Assembly (NCBI GenBank): GCA_027858715.1
Contig: JAQICD010000159.1
Location: 1-50,928 of the forward strand
Length of the DNA stretch: 50,928 nt
Origin: Prolixibacteraceae bacterium
GTDB taxonomy: Bacteria > Bacteroidota > Bacteroidia > Bacteroidales > Prolixibacteraceae
Direction of reading: 5' to 3'
The notes beneath the pieces are model-generated. The model was not told where the DNA came from and made no database searches. It was given only the letters and a program-made list of their open reading frames with translations. Positions 35,705 through 44,568 of the stretch are shown here, piece by piece. The translations under genes were made by a program, and so were the position numbers. How positions within the stretch are numbered: position 1 is the first letter of the stretch; each line of letters begins with the position of its first letter.

Positions 35705-37636
35705 TTATTTCACTTCTTCGAAATCTACATCCGTAACTTCGCCGTCATCGTCTTTTCCTTTCGACTGATTTCCGGCATTTGCATCACCTTGTTGCTGTTC
35801 GTCGCCTTGTGATCCTTCTTGTCCGCCTGCTTGTTGCTGAGCGTTATACATTTCCTGAGAAGCAGCCTGGAATACATTGTTTAACTCGGCCGATGCAGCA
35901 TCTATAGCATCAAGGTCTTGCTTGGCGTGTGCATCTTTCAGCTTTGTAAGCGCTTCCTCGATAGGAGCTTTCTTGTCGGCTGGCAATTTATCGCCAAACT
36001 CTTTCAGCTGTTTTTCGGTTTGGAAAATCAAGCTGTCGGCCTGATTCATCTTATCGATACGCTCTTTGGCTTGTTTATCGCTTTCGGCATTTGCTTCAGC
36101 TTCCTCTTTCATGCGCTTAATCTCATCGTCGCTTAAGCCCGATGATGCTTCAATGCGGATGCTTTGCGATTTTCCGGTTGCCTTGTCTTTAGCATTTACG
36201 TGTAAAATACCATTGGCATCGATATCGAACGAAACTTCGATTTGTGGTACACCGCGTGGCGCAGGGGGCATTCCGTCGAGGTGAAAACGTCCAATTGTTT
36301 TATTATCGTTTGCCATTGGCCGTTCACCTTGTAAAACGTGTATCTCAACCGATGGCTGATTGTCGGCAGCCGTGGTAAAAGTTTCTGCTTTCTTTGTTGG
36401 AATGGTTGTGTTGGCCTCAATAAGTTTGGTCATTACACCACCCATGGTTTCGATACCCAGCGAAAGCGGAGTAACGTCGAGCAACAGTACGTCTTTTACT
36501 TCACCGGTAAGTACACCACCCTGGATCGCAGCACCAATTGCAACTACCTCGTCGGGGTTCACACCTTTTGAAGCTTCTTTTCCGAAGAATTCTTTTACTT
36601 TTTGTTGAACAGCCGGAATACGTGTTGAACCACCTACGAGAATTACTTCGTCGATATCGCTATTGTTAACACCTGCGTTTTTCATTGCACGTTTACATGG
36701 TTCGATGGTCGCCTGTATAAGCTTATCAGCTAAACTTTCGAATTTAGCACGGCTTAACGTTTTCACCAAGTGTTTTGGAATACCGTTAACCGGCATAATA
36801 TAAGGCAGGTTAATTTCGGTAGAAGTTGAGCTTGAAAGTTCAATCTTTGCTTTCTCTGCTGCTTCCTTCAAACGCTGAAGTGCCATTGGGTCTTCGCGCA
36901 GGTCAATGCCTTCGTCGCTCTTAAACTCATCGGCCAGCCAGTTGATAACAACATCGTCGAAATCGTCACCACCAAGGTGTGTGTCACCGTCGGTCGATTT
37001 TACTTCGAATACACCGTCACCTAGTTCAAGTATTGAAATATCGAAAGTACCACCACCCAGATCGAATACAGCAATGCGCATATCTTTATCGCGCTTGTCG
37101 AGACCGTAAGCCAGTGATGCGGCTGTAGGCTCGTTAATAATACGACGAACGGTTAACCCAGCAATTTCGCCGGCCTCTTTGGTAGCCTGGCGCTGAGCAT
37201 CGTTAAAGTAAGCGGGCACTGTAATTACAGCTTCGGTTACTTCCTGTCCGAGGTAGTCTTCAGCAGTTTTCTTCATTTTCTGAAGTGTCATAGCTGAGAT
37301 TTCCTGGGGCGAATACATGCGGTCGTCGATTTTTACACGCGGAGTGTTGTTTTCTCCTTTTACTACTTTGTACGAAACACGTTTTACTTCTTTTGCAAGA
37401 TTTTCAAACGGCTCACCCATAAACCTTTTTATTGAATAAATGGTTTTATGTGGGTTCGTGATGGCCTGACGTTTTGCCGGGTCACCAACTTTGCGTTCGC
37501 CATTTTCAACAAATGCTACAATCGAAGGTGTTGTACGTTTACCTTCGTTGTTCGGAATTACAATGGGCTCGTTGCCTTCCATTACCGAAACACATGAGTT
37601 TGTAGTTCCTAAGTCAATTCCTATAATTTTTCCCAT
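35705..37636 (-). CDS. dnaK: Chaperone DnaK (Hsp70)
   Basis: 643 residues, complete. The nucleotide-binding domain opens [13 protein letters not shown] and shows [40 protein letters not shown] and LVGGSTRIP; the linker and substrate-binding domain follow ([17 protein letters not shown], then NDNKTIGRF). The C-terminal lid is rich in Gln and Gly and ends in an acidic tail ([12 protein letters not shown]), typical for bacterial DnaK. It folds and rescues proteins with DnaJ and GrpE, neither of which is adjacent. No clear heat-shock element was found upstream; a terminator follows. Confidence 0.98.
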   Translation of the reverse strand: MGKIIGIDLGTTNSCVSVMEGNEPIVIPNNEGKRTTPSIVAFVENGERKVGDPAKRQAITNPHKTIYSIKRFMGEPFENLAKEVKRVSYKVVKGENNTPRVKIDDRMYSPQEISAMTLQKMKKTAEDYLGQEVTEAVITVPAYFNDAQRQATKEAGEIAGLTVRRIINEPTAASLAYGLDKRDKDMRIAVFDLGGGTFDISILELGDGVFEVKSTDGDTHLGGDDFDDVVINWLADEFKSDEGIDLREDPMALQRLKEAAEKAKIELSSSTSTEINLPYIMPVNGIPKHLVKTLSRAKFESLADKLIQATIEPCKRAMKNAGVNNSDIDEVILVGGSTRIPAVQQKVKEFFGKEASKGVNPDEVVAIGAAIQGGVLTGEVKDVLLLDVTPLSLGIETMGGVMTKLIEANTTIPTKKAETFTTAADNQPSVEIHVLQGERPMANDNKTIGRFHLDGMPPAPRGVPQIEVSFDIDANGILHVNAKDKATGKSQSIRIEASSGLSDDEIKRMKEEAEANAESDKQAKERIDKMNQADSLIFQTEKQLKEFGDKLPADKKAPIEEALTKLKDAHAKQDLDAIDAASAELNNVFQAASQEMYNAQQQAGGQEGSQGDEQQQGDANAGNQSKGKDDDGEVTDVDFEEVK

Positions 37637-37735
37637 AATATTGTTATTTTTTAGTTTATTCTTTTTGTCAACGGTTGGTCATTAATCAATCATTGTGCCA
37701 TGGCAATTATTTTCGTTTAGCATGAAAATATGTCA

Positions 37736-37772
37736 GAAAAAAACCCGACATGTTATTTTAGTGTCAGGTTTT
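37736..37772 (-). terminator. Intrinsic terminator downstream of the 5'-nucleotidase gene
   Basis: AACCCGACA (37742-37750) and TGTCAGGTT (37762-37770) pair over 9 bp in the minus-strand RNA, one pair being G-U. An A run on the left gives the U run on the minus strand. It lies about 30 bases after the 5'-nucleotidase stop. Confidence 0.75.
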
Positions 37773-37801
37773 CATCTTGTTTTCTGCCATATATGTCGGG
37801 G

Positions 37802-39592
37802 TTATTTTGAAACAGGAATGATGAGATTTTTTGCCTCCCGGTATTTGTTGGGGATATCGGGAATGCCATTGCCATTGGTGTCTGTTAGTTCTTTGGCGTA
37901 ATAATATATCGAAAGCCATTCTTTAGCTTCCTGAATGCCGGGCATTTCTTCGTCTAAATCGATTACCAGTTCCCTCGTATTTGTTTTTTCTCCGAATTCG
38001 TTTTTGGGTTCTACATCAACTAAACCGTAACTCATCTTTTTAAGATGACCGATAAAGCTCACCATATACGCGTTGGCCGTAACGCTGTACAGGGTTGTAT
38101 CTTTTTTACCCAGTCCAATTGTTTTATAGCCTTTTTTGTCGTTGCCAATTTCTACAGACTGTACCTTACGGAATATTCCTTTGTCGGGGTTGATGTATGC
38201 ACGCATTCCAGAAAAGAAAAGGTAGAAGCTTGTTTTAATATCCGAAACGGCTAAAATCAATTCCATAACTTTTTTCAGTTCGTTGCCGGTGATATATATT
38301 TTTGAAAGCGGCGTGCCGGGCACATTATCGAGGCCTGCTCCCAGTGGCATTACATTGAAAATGTCGTTGATGTTTTGTTTTCCATGTCTGCCTTTTGTGA
38401 TGTCGTTGCGAATTACGCCCGATGCAACTACAACGATGTCGGTGCCCGACCCATTTTCGTCATTGAGCCAGTGGTACATTGCATCGGCTACAAACGGCCC
38501 AAGATTGCTTGTTGCTGGAACGTTTTCGTTAATGGTTAAGTCGAAAGATGTTTCGAGAATAGGTGTGTTATAGTTTATTCCCAGTGGCGATAAAACCGAA
38601 GCTTCGATAAGCGGTGTTTTTGATTCTATTCTTTGTTGTATCGTTTTGTCAGCAGTAATGTTATCGTCAATTGGAATCAATTGGTATTGTATCAGTGGTT
38701 GTCCATACGAGTCGAAGATAATTTCCACACGACCAACATATATGCCTGCGGTTCCTGCCTGCACAACTACCGTATTGCCTGCCTGTATCGGGTTTGTTAA
38801 AGCAGTGTGACTGTGGCCGCTGATTACCAGATCGATGTTGTTTATTTTGTTCCCCATGTCAATATCTTCACCTTTCCATTCACCGTTTTTATTTTTGTAT
38901 ATTCCGCTATGCGATAACGCAATAACCATATCGGTAGCTTCATTTTTTTTGAGGTGGCGAGCCGTTCTTCGGGCTGATTTTAGCGGATGGTCGAATTGGA
39001 GGTCGTAAAAGTCAGGAATGGCTTCGTCAGCGCTTTTGCCCATTACACTGAAAATGCCAATCCGGTATCCGTTTTTTTCGAAAACATCGTAGGGTAAAAT
39101 AGTGCCGTTGTTAAATAATTCACGCAAATCGCTGTCGATTCCATTTTTTATTCCGTTGTAATTTGTACAGAGGAGTTGAGGTATTGAACCATTCTTCTGC
39201 GAATTGACAATAATTTTCGCCAGGGAATCGGGTCCAAAATCGAACTCGTGATTGCCTAAAGCCAGGTAATTGTATCCCATTTCGCGCATCAAATTCAACT
39301 GAAAACCGTGGGTTAATTCGATGGTTTGAAACAGTGAACCCATCAAAAAATCGCCGGCATCTAATGTTATTAGCTTGTCACCGTTTAGCTCCTGTTCGGC
39401 TTTCATCAATCCTGCAATTCGTGCAAAACCGCCCTGTGTTGGATCGTTGTCGTTTACGAAGGGGGTGTATTCCACTTCGGGCGATAAACCCATTAAATGC
39501 GAATGTATGTCATTGGTGTGAAGTATTATTAAGTCTTGTGCTTTAGCATTTAATGCTGCACAAAAAAATAAAAAAGCAAGTAATATTTTCAT
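37802..39592 (-). CDS. Secreted 5'-nucleotidase / UDP-sugar hydrolase-type metallophosphatase
   Basis: 596 residues with a cleavable signal peptide (ILLAFLFFCAALNAKAQ). The metallophosphatase domain shows LHTNDIHSHL, TLDAGDFLMGS, ALGNHEFDFG and VISGHSHTALTN with the metal-binding Asp, His and Asn residues, and the C-terminal 5'-nucleotidase domain starts near residue 330 (NVPATSNLGPFVADAMY and ASGVIRNDI). It would free phosphate and nucleosides from nucleotides in the periplasm or outside. The start is preceded by two tandem copies of ACAGGGGAA, each able to act as ribosome-binding site; the nearer one is 3 bases from the ATG. Confidence 0.88.
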   Translation of the reverse strand: MKILLAFLFFCAALNAKAQDLIILHTNDIHSHLMGLSPEVEYTPFVNDNDPTQGGFARIAGLMKAEQELNGDKLITLDAGDFLMGSLFQTIELTHGFQLNLMREMGYNYLALGNHEFDFGPDSLAKIIVNSQKNGSIPQLLCTNYNGIKNGIDSDLRELFNNGTILPYDVFEKNGYRIGIFSVMGKSADEAIPDFYDLQFDHPLKSARRTARHLKKNEATDMVIALSHSGIYKNKNGEWKGEDIDMGNKINNIDLVISGHSHTALTNPIQAGNTVVVQAGTAGIYVGRVEIIFDSYGQPLIQYQLIPIDDNITADKTIQQRIESKTPLIEASVLSPLGINYNTPILETSFDLTINENVPATSNLGPFVADAMYHWLNDENGSGTDIVVVASGVIRNDITKGRHGKQNINDIFNVMPLGAGLDNVPGTPLSKIYITGNELKKVMELILAVSDIKTSFYLFFSGMRAYINPDKGIFRKVQSVEIGNDKKGYKTIGLGKKDTTLYSVTANAYMVSFIGHLKKMSYGLVDVEPKNEFGEKTNTRELVIDLDEEMPGIQEAKEWLSIYYYAKELTDTNGNGIPDIPNKYREAKNLIIPVSK

Positions 39593-39593
39593 G

Positions 39594-39611
39594 TTCCCCT
39601 GTTTCCCCTGT
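39594..39611 (-). repeat. Tandem 9-bp repeat forming a doubled ribosome-binding site
   Basis: Plus-strand TTCCCCTGT occurs twice back to back (39594-39602 and 39603-39611). On the minus strand this is ACAGGGGAA twice, so two AGGGG Shine-Dalgarno-like motifs stand 3 and 12 bases before the 5'-nucleotidase ATG. Confidence 0.75.
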
Positions 39612-39730
39612 ATTTATTCTGTCTTAAAATTGTAAATAAACCACTTAAAGTTAAAAAATGTAAATGAGCAGAATATTATTAAAAATGTTAGATAACATAT
39701 TTACGACCATACAAACAATTTACTAATAGT

Positions 39731-39758
39731 GTTTGTTTTATAGTCATTGTAAACAAAC
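39731..39758. promoter_or_regulatory. Inverted repeat upstream of the dihydroorotate-dehydrogenase-like gene
   Basis: GTTTGTTT (39731-39738) and AAACAAAC (39751-39758) form a perfect 8-bp inverted repeat with 12 bases between, 25 bases before the start at 39783. It may be an operator or a leader hairpin; nothing in the sequence tells which. Confidence 0.4.
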
Positions 39759-39782
39759 GAATGAATCTAAAAATTAATAAAT

Positions 39783-40796
39783 ATGGCTAATCTATCAACA
39801 ACTTACATGGGGCTAAAGTTAAAAAACCCTATCGTTATAGGAGCCAGTAACATGGTTACTGATATTGAACAAATTAAGAAAGCTGAAAAAGCCGGTGTTG
39901 CGGCAGTTGTTTTTAAATCGTTATTTGAAGAGCAATTACAATTGGAGTCGCTCCAAATGGATGAAGACCTGCATGAATACGATTATCGAAATGCCGAAAT
40001 GGAACGTATTTTTCCTGAAATTGAGCACGCGGGTCCCAAAGAGCATTTGCTTGCTGTGCGGAAACTAAAAGAGAGTGTTTCTATTCCGGTTATTGCCAGT
40101 ATTAACGCTATTTACGAGCCTACCTGGGTTGAATATGCCCAAATGTTGGCAGAGAATGGTGTTGACGGATTGGAGCTGAACTTTTATCGTGTGCCTATCT
40201 CGTCAGATGCCAGTGCTAAAAGCATTGAGGAGCATCAGGTTAAAGTGCTGAAGCAGGTAAAAGAAGCAGTTGATATTCCGGTTTCGGTTAAGTTGAGTAC
40301 GTTTTATACCAATCCGTTGAATTTTATCACCAAACTTGATAAGGCCGGTGCCGATGCTGTGGTGATTTTCAACCGTTTTTTTCAGCCTGATATCAACATT
40401 GAAAACGAAGAATTTGAGTTCCCGTGGGATTTAACACGAGAGGGCGATTACCAGGTAACATTGCGATACGTTGGTTTACTTCACAATAAATTGAAAGGCA
40501 GTTTGGTTGCCAACCGCGGTATAAAAACTTCGGGCGAAGTGTTGAAAATGATTTTGGCAGGAGCCGATGCAACACAACTTGTGAGTACATTTTATAAAAA
40601 CGGTGCAAGCTATGCCGAAACCATACTTTCGGAGATAGAAGCATGGATGGAGAAGAAAAAATATAAATCGCTCGACGATTTTAAAGGAAAACTCTCAAAA
40701 GATGCTATTAACGATGAGTTTGTGTATAAGCGTGCACAATACATCGATATTCTGAGAAATTCGGAAGAGGTACTCAAAAAGTATCCAATGCGATAG
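39783..40796 (+). CDS. Dihydroorotate dehydrogenase-like flavoprotein
   Basis: 337 residues. A TIM-barrel FMN-binding protein of the family annotated as dihydroorotate-dehydrogenase-like. It has YMGLKLKNPIVIGASNM at the start, VIASINAIY, DGLELNFYRVP, VSVKLSTFYTNP and LVANRGIKTSGEVLKMILAGADATQLVST at the FMN-phosphate end. At the site where true PyrD proteins have LNxSCPN, this protein has LNFYRVP, so the usual catalytic Cys (or Ser) is missing. It probably has a different substrate or electron partner. It stands alone and is ended by a terminator at 40827-40858. Confidence 0.85.
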   Translation: MANLSTTYMGLKLKNPIVIGASNMVTDIEQIKKAEKAGVAAVVFKSLFEEQLQLESLQMDEDLHEYDYRNAEMERIFPEIEHAGPKEHLLAVRKLKESVSIPVIASINAIYEPTWVEYAQMLAENGVDGLELNFYRVPISSDASAKSIEEHQVKVLKQVKEAVDIPVSVKLSTFYTNPLNFITKLDKAGADAVVIFNRFFQPDINIENEEFEFPWDLTREGDYQVTLRYVGLLHNKLKGSLVANRGIKTSGEVLKMILAGADATQLVSTFYKNGASYAETILSEIEAWMEKKKYKSLDDFKGKLSKDAINDEFVYKRAQYIDILRNSEEVLKKYPMR

Positions 40797-40826
40797 TTGT
40801 TTCCTTATAAACTAATTATAAGCAGG

Positions 40827-40858
40827 AGGTTCATTTTAGGATGAGCCTTTTTGTTTTT
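40827..40858 (+). terminator. Intrinsic terminator for the dihydroorotate-dehydrogenase-like gene
   Basis: AGGTTCAT (40827-40834) pairs with ATGAGCCT (40841-40848), one pair being G-U in the RNA, followed by TTTTTGTTTTTT. The hairpin reaches into the 3' end of the converging aminotransferase gene, whose stop is at 40831-40833. Confidence 0.7.
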
Positions 40859-41652
40859 TCAATGTCTTGTTTAATTAAAACATCGTATTCTGCCGATAAC
40901 ATTTGCAACATTGGGTGCTTTACAGCGAAACGATTTTCGCCCGCTTTAGCTATAGGTAAAATTTTTGGTGAAGTACCTGTTAAGAACATCGAACAGGCAT
41001 TGGCGAGCTCATCGGCAGCAAGGTTGCTATAGTTGATGCTGATGTTTTTTTCTTTAGCAATACCAAGAACCTTGCACAGTGTAATTCCTTTTAAAACCTG
41101 TTTTAACGGTGGGGTTAGAAGCTGTTCGTCCAAAATGAAAAAAATATTGGAACGACTTCCTTCGGTGATTTTGTTTTCATGATTAACCAGTAGCACCTCG
41201 TAAAATCCCGATTCACTGATTAGCCTATTGGCTCTTTCGCGTACTGCTGGTTGCACGGTTTTTATGTTGGGTAGTTTACGTTCGGCAAATAAAAAGCCGA
41301 CTTCAACGCCATCGTTGTACATTTGTGGAGTGGGGTATGCATGTGGTATAAAATACAGCAACAATTGACTATTTTCTTTAGATATACCGATTTCAACTTT
41401 GATATTACCGTTTTGTGTTGAATTGGTTTTGCACAAACAAACAATTTGCATTAGCAGTTCTTGTTTCGTAACAGGGGGTTGGCATCCCAGCGATTTGCAC
41501 GAGTCGGCCATTCGCGAATAATGTTCGGAAATGAAAAGCGGTATCCCCGAAATAATACGGATAACTTCGTAAACAATTATTTCGCCTGTTATTGGTTTTT
41601 TTCCTGCTATTGTCTTTATTAATCCGTTCTCGATAAAATAGTTACTGTTCAT
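40831..41652 (-). CDS. Class IV PLP-dependent aminotransferase (branched-chain or aminodeoxychorismate-lyase type)
   Basis: 273 residues. Fold-type IV signs: YEVIRIISGIPLFISEHYSRM near residues 28-48 and IKTVQPAVRERANRLI with the PLP-binding Lys near 134, then EVLLVNHENKITEGSRSNIFFI and TPPLKQVLKGIT. The family includes branched-chain aminotransferases, D-amino-acid aminotransferases and aminodeoxychorismate lyase (PabC). The short length and sequence favour the PabC-like branch, but the substrate cannot be fixed by eye. It lies 15 bases after the DUF3109 gene in a two-gene operon. Confidence 0.82.
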   Translation of the reverse strand: MNSNYFIENGLIKTIAGKKPITGEIIVYEVIRIISGIPLFISEHYSRMADSCKSLGCQPPVTKQELLMQIVCLCKTNSTQNGNIKVEIGISKENSQLLLYFIPHAYPTPQMYNDGVEVGFLFAERKLPNIKTVQPAVRERANRLISESGFYEVLLVNHENKITEGSRSNIFFILDEQLLTPPLKQVLKGITLCKVLGIAKEKNISINYSNLAADELANACSMFLTGTSPKILPIAKAGENRFAVKHPMLQMLSAEYDVLIKQDIEKTKRLILK

Positions 41653-41667
41653 TTTTATTGTTAACCA

Positions 41668-42246
41668 TTATCGTTTAATATTGTGTATCTGACTGGCAGC
41701 AACTTCGAGTTCGGCATACCATTCTTTGCCATATTTTCTTATAAGTGCATCTTTAAGAAATATATACAAAGGCAATTGTTTAGCTTTGCCACAAGTGCGT
41801 GCTGCTTTGCAAATGTCGAGTTGCTGATAGTTTACAGCATCAAAATCTTTGTATTCAGTGATGCGTACCGGAAACAAATGGCACGAAACGGGCTTGCGAA
41901 AGGTCGATTTCCCTTCGAAATAAGCCTTTTCGATGGCGCATTTGGTAATACCATTCTCATCTGAGTAGGTATAAACGCACTCGAGATTGTTGTAAAGCGG
42001 GGTAACCAAATCGCCGTCGGAATCGATAACAGAGAAACCTGTTTCCCCGATCACTTTTTTGTATTTTTTATCGAGATACGGTTCAAATGCGGGATAATTC
42101 TCTTCAATAAGCTTTGCTTCTTCCTGCGTTAAAGGTGCACCAGAATCGCCATCAACACAACATACACCTTTGCAGGTGTTTAAGTCGCACAGAAAATGTT
42201 TGTCGAATATATCGAAGCTAACAATTGTTTTTCCTATCTGAATCAT
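41668..42246 (-). CDS. DUF3109 family cysteine-rich protein
   Basis: 192 residues without signal peptide. The conserved pattern of cysteines is visible: FLCDLNTCKGVCC near residues 18-30, then CVYTY, GITKCAIEKAY, VSCHLFPVRI, LDICKAARTCGK. At least eight cysteines fit metal or Fe-S binding, as in the related zinc/iron-chelating YkgJ-like family. DUF3109 is conserved in Bacteroidota and its function is not established. It precedes the aminotransferase by 15 bases and its start is divergent from the STAS-like gene. Confidence 0.88.
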   Translation of the reverse strand: MIQIGKTIVSFDIFDKHFLCDLNTCKGVCCVDGDSGAPLTQEEAKLIEENYPAFEPYLDKKYKKVIGETGFSVIDSDGDLVTPLYNNLECVYTYSDENGITKCAIEKAYFEGKSTFRKPVSCHLFPVRITEYKDFDAVNYQQLDICKAARTCGKAKQLPLYIFLKDALIRKYGKEWYAELEVAASQIHNIKR

Positions 42247-42378
42247 GCTGCAAGATTACAAAAAATAATTGTTCATTTATCAAAATTGACTATTCACTCA
42301 GAAAATCTTACCATTCGCATAAAAAATAATGTTAAATCTATTATTTATGCTTTTTTTGTGGTAACAGGAGAATTGAAA

Positions 42379-42744
42379 ATGCGAAATCCAAAAATCATAA
42401 ATCACAAGGGGCACGATATTGTTTACCTCGACTTTTCGAATATGAAAAGAAAGAGCAATATTGTTGAGACTGAGAAACAGGCAGGGGCTTATATTCAAAA
42501 GCACGCTTTTAATTCGTTATTGGTGTTGTCGAATATGGAAAACATGAATTTCGACCATCAGGTGCGCGATACCTTTCTTGATGTTGTAAAGGATAATGCT
42601 CCTTTTATAAAAGCTGCTGCTGTAATAGGTGTAAAAGGGTTGATGAATTTTGTTTTCGATGATTTTGTTCGTCAATCGGGGCGGAATTTTAAAGCATTTA
42701 AAACCAAAGAAGAGGCTCTTGATTACCTGGTTTCATTCATCTAA
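42379..42744 (+). CDS. STAS/SpoIIAA-like small protein
   Basis: 121 residues from the ATG at 42379 (MRNPKIINHKGHDIVYLDF), chosen because a CAGGAG site lies 8 bases upstream and the longer frame to 42196 would overlap the DUF3109 gene. The pattern of strand, helix and strand (GHDIVYLDFSNM, NSLLVLSNMENMNFD, IKAAAVIGVKGLMNFVFDDFVR) with FKTKEEALDYLVSF at the end fits the SpoIIAA-like STAS family that is common in environmental Bacteroidota. The partner is unknown, and there is no anti-sigma factor or kinase beside it. It meets the aldehyde dehydrogenase gene end to end after 2 bases. Confidence 0.7.
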   Translation: MRNPKIINHKGHDIVYLDFSNMKRKSNIVETEKQAGAYIQKHAFNSLLVLSNMENMNFDHQVRDTFLDVVKDNAPFIKAAAVIGVKGLMNFVFDDFVRQSGRNFKAFKTKEEALDYLVSFI

Positions 42745-42746
42745 AA

Positions 42747-44105
42747 TTATTTTATCCACACGCTTTTAATGTTACAAAACTCTTTGATGCCGTAGTGTGA
42801 TAATTCGCGTCCAAAGCCCGAGTTTTTAATACCTCCGAATGGCAGGCGCGGATCCGATTTTACCAGCCCGTTAACAAATATGGCTCCGGCCTCTATTTGC
42901 CGGGCTAAATTTTTGCCTCGTGTTTTATCGTTTGTCCAAATTGCTGCACCCAAACCAAACAGGCTGTCGTTGGCTGTTTTTATGACTTCTTCTTCATCTT
43001 TAACAACTATAAATGCGACTACAGGGCCAAAAGTTTCTTCGTAAAATACCGGCATGTCGCGGTTAACGTTGGTGACGAGTGTGGCAGGGTAAAAACAACT
43101 TTCGTTGTTGGTAAGTATGCCGCCTGCTTCAATTTTCGCGCCCATTTTTACCGATTCGCTTACCTGCCGGTTTATATCTTCGACAAAGTTGCGTTTTGCC
43201 AGCGGTGCCAGCATGGTAGCCTTGTTCATTGGGTCGCCCGGCTGGTATTTTTCAAGTTCGGTTTTCACTTTTTCGAGGAAAACGCTGGCAATTTTTTCAA
43301 CCACAATAAAACGTTTGGCGGCAATGCAGGTTTGTCCCGATGTTAACATACGGCTTTGTATGCCGGTTTTGGCAGCTTCGTCGAGGTTGGCATCGTCGAG
43401 AACAATGCAGGGGTCGGAGCCGCCAAGCTCGAGAACTGCTTTTTTGAGGTGTTTGCCGGCTGCTGCGGCTACTTTACTGCCGGCACCCTCGCTGCCTGTA
43501 AGAGTTACAGCCTTCACTTTCGGGTTGGCAATTACTGCCTCCACTTGCGACGAACCAATAATTAACGAGCGGAAAACATTTTCGGGGAAGCCTGCTTCGG
43601 TAAAAATATTCTCGATGGCGAGGGCACAGCCCTGCACGTTCGATGCATGTTTGAGCAAACCCGTGTTGCCGGCCATAAGAGCAGGTGCTGCAAAACGAAA
43701 CACCTGCCAAAAGGGGTAGTTCCAGGGCATAACGGCCAATACCGGGCCAATGGGCTGGAATACGGCCATGCTTTTTTGGGCATCGGTTTCGATTGGCTCG
43801 TCGGCCAGCATGGCAGGGGCATTATCGGCATAATAATCGCAAACCCAGGCACATTTTTCTACTTCGGCCTCAGCTTCGGCTATGCGTTTGCCCATTTCGT
43901 TGGTTATTAGTTTGGCCAGTGTGCTTTTGTTTTCGCGCAGTACCCCGGCTGCCCGGTGCATTAATTTTGCCCGGAAGTCGAACCCGGTGTTTTTCCAATC
44001 GTTCCAGACCTTAAAACTGGCATCAATTGCAGCGTTTGTTTCTGCTGCTGTAAATTCAGTATATTCAGCAATAAGTTGCTTATTGTATGGATTGATTGAT
44101 AGCAT
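42747..44105 (-). CDS. NAD(P)-dependent aldehyde dehydrogenase, succinate-semialdehyde type
   Basis: 452 residues, typical of the short aldehyde dehydrogenases of the SSADH group. Seen: MPWNYPFWQVFRFAAPALMAGN (cofactor-binding), VTLTGSEGAGSKVAAAAGKH, VLELGGSDPCIV (general-base Glu), SGQTCIAAKR (catalytic Cys), EETFGPVVAF and LPFGGIKNSGFGRELS. It oxidises an aldehyde, most likely succinate semialdehyde, to the acid. The region has visibly more G and C than its neighbours, which also opens long antisense frames. Upstream lies the repeat at 44145-44185. Confidence 0.9.
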   Translation of the reverse strand: MLSINPYNKQLIAEYTEFTAAETNAAIDASFKVWNDWKNTGFDFRAKLMHRAAGVLRENKSTLAKLITNEMGKRIAEAEAEVEKCAWVCDYYADNAPAMLADEPIETDAQKSMAVFQPIGPVLAVMPWNYPFWQVFRFAAPALMAGNTGLLKHASNVQGCALAIENIFTEAGFPENVFRSLIIGSSQVEAVIANPKVKAVTLTGSEGAGSKVAAAAGKHLKKAVLELGGSDPCIVLDDANLDEAAKTGIQSRMLTSGQTCIAAKRFIVVEKIASVFLEKVKTELEKYQPGDPMNKATMLAPLAKRNFVEDINRQVSESVKMGAKIEAGGILTNNESCFYPATLVTNVNRDMPVFYEETFGPVVAFIVVKDEEEVIKTANDSLFGLGAAIWTNDKTRGKNLARQIEAGAIFVNGLVKSDPRLPFGGIKNSGFGRELSHYGIKEFCNIKSVWIK

Positions 44106-44144
44106 GTTCGTGTTCTTTTTTTATGTTTTTATTTTGTATATATA

Positions 44145-44185
44145 AAGTCTATTGTCTCATGTCTAAAATCTTACGATCTATTGAT
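44145..44185. repeat. 41-bp dispersed repeat, copy 1
   Basis: It matches 47362-47402 at 39 of 41 positions by eye (core TCTCATGTCTAAAATCT, CGATCTATTGAT). This copy is intergenic. The other covers the 3' end of the DUF1599 gene. Confidence 0.8.
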
Positions 44186-44513
44186 ATAAGCTTGTGTAAA
44201 AATAGAAAAAGAAAAGGGAAATGCCAGCAGTAAAGCGGTTGAGGTAACGACGGCCTTTGGGCGAAAGTAGAAACCGATACGGGATGCGCGTAAAGCTAAG
44301 TTAATTCATTACACACCCTTAGCTTATAATTTTACGTTCCGACCCATTTGGGCGCACCAGGGGGAACGATTATTCAGTTTCTTGGGTAAAGAAATTGTGT
44401 GTTTGTAAGTTTAAGTGTCTGTAAGACAGGGGTTGTATGTTTTGTTTTTCGTGTTATTTATTATTAACTTTCGATAATCAAAATTGTTCCTGTATGGCTT
44501 TATCTTGTATAAC

Positions 44514-44555
44514 TTTAATCTCCAACAGGAATCCAAAACCCTGTTGGAGATTAAA
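44514..44555. repeat. Perfect 15-bp inverted repeat before the small lipoprotein gene
   Basis: TTTAATCTCCAACAG (44514-44528) and CTGTTGGAGATTAAA (44541-44555) with a 12-base loop. It ends 13 bases before the start at 44569. No U run follows on either strand, so it is not a plain terminator; an RNA structure that limits translation, or an operator, is more likely. Confidence 0.7.
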
Positions 44556-44568
44556 AAAAGAAGTAAGC

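Larger units (their letters stand above)
44106..44568. other. Long intergenic region with a dispersed repeat and hairpins
   Basis: 463 bases between two divergent starts. It holds a 41-base repeat (44145-44185, second copy 47362-47402), a stretch of uncertain nature 44186-44440 with a hairpin AAGCTAAG / CTTAGCTT (44293-44300, 44318-44325), and the 15-bp inverted repeat at 44514-44555. No gene longer than about 30 codons was convincing. Confidence 0.4.

Noticed and set aside
43105..44014. Several antisense frames across the aldehyde dehydrogenase gene
   Set aside because: They come from the higher G+C content of this gene; none shows start context or a family motif.
44514..44555. The 15-bp inverted repeat as a terminator
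   Set aside because: No U run follows on either strand and a start codon is close by.
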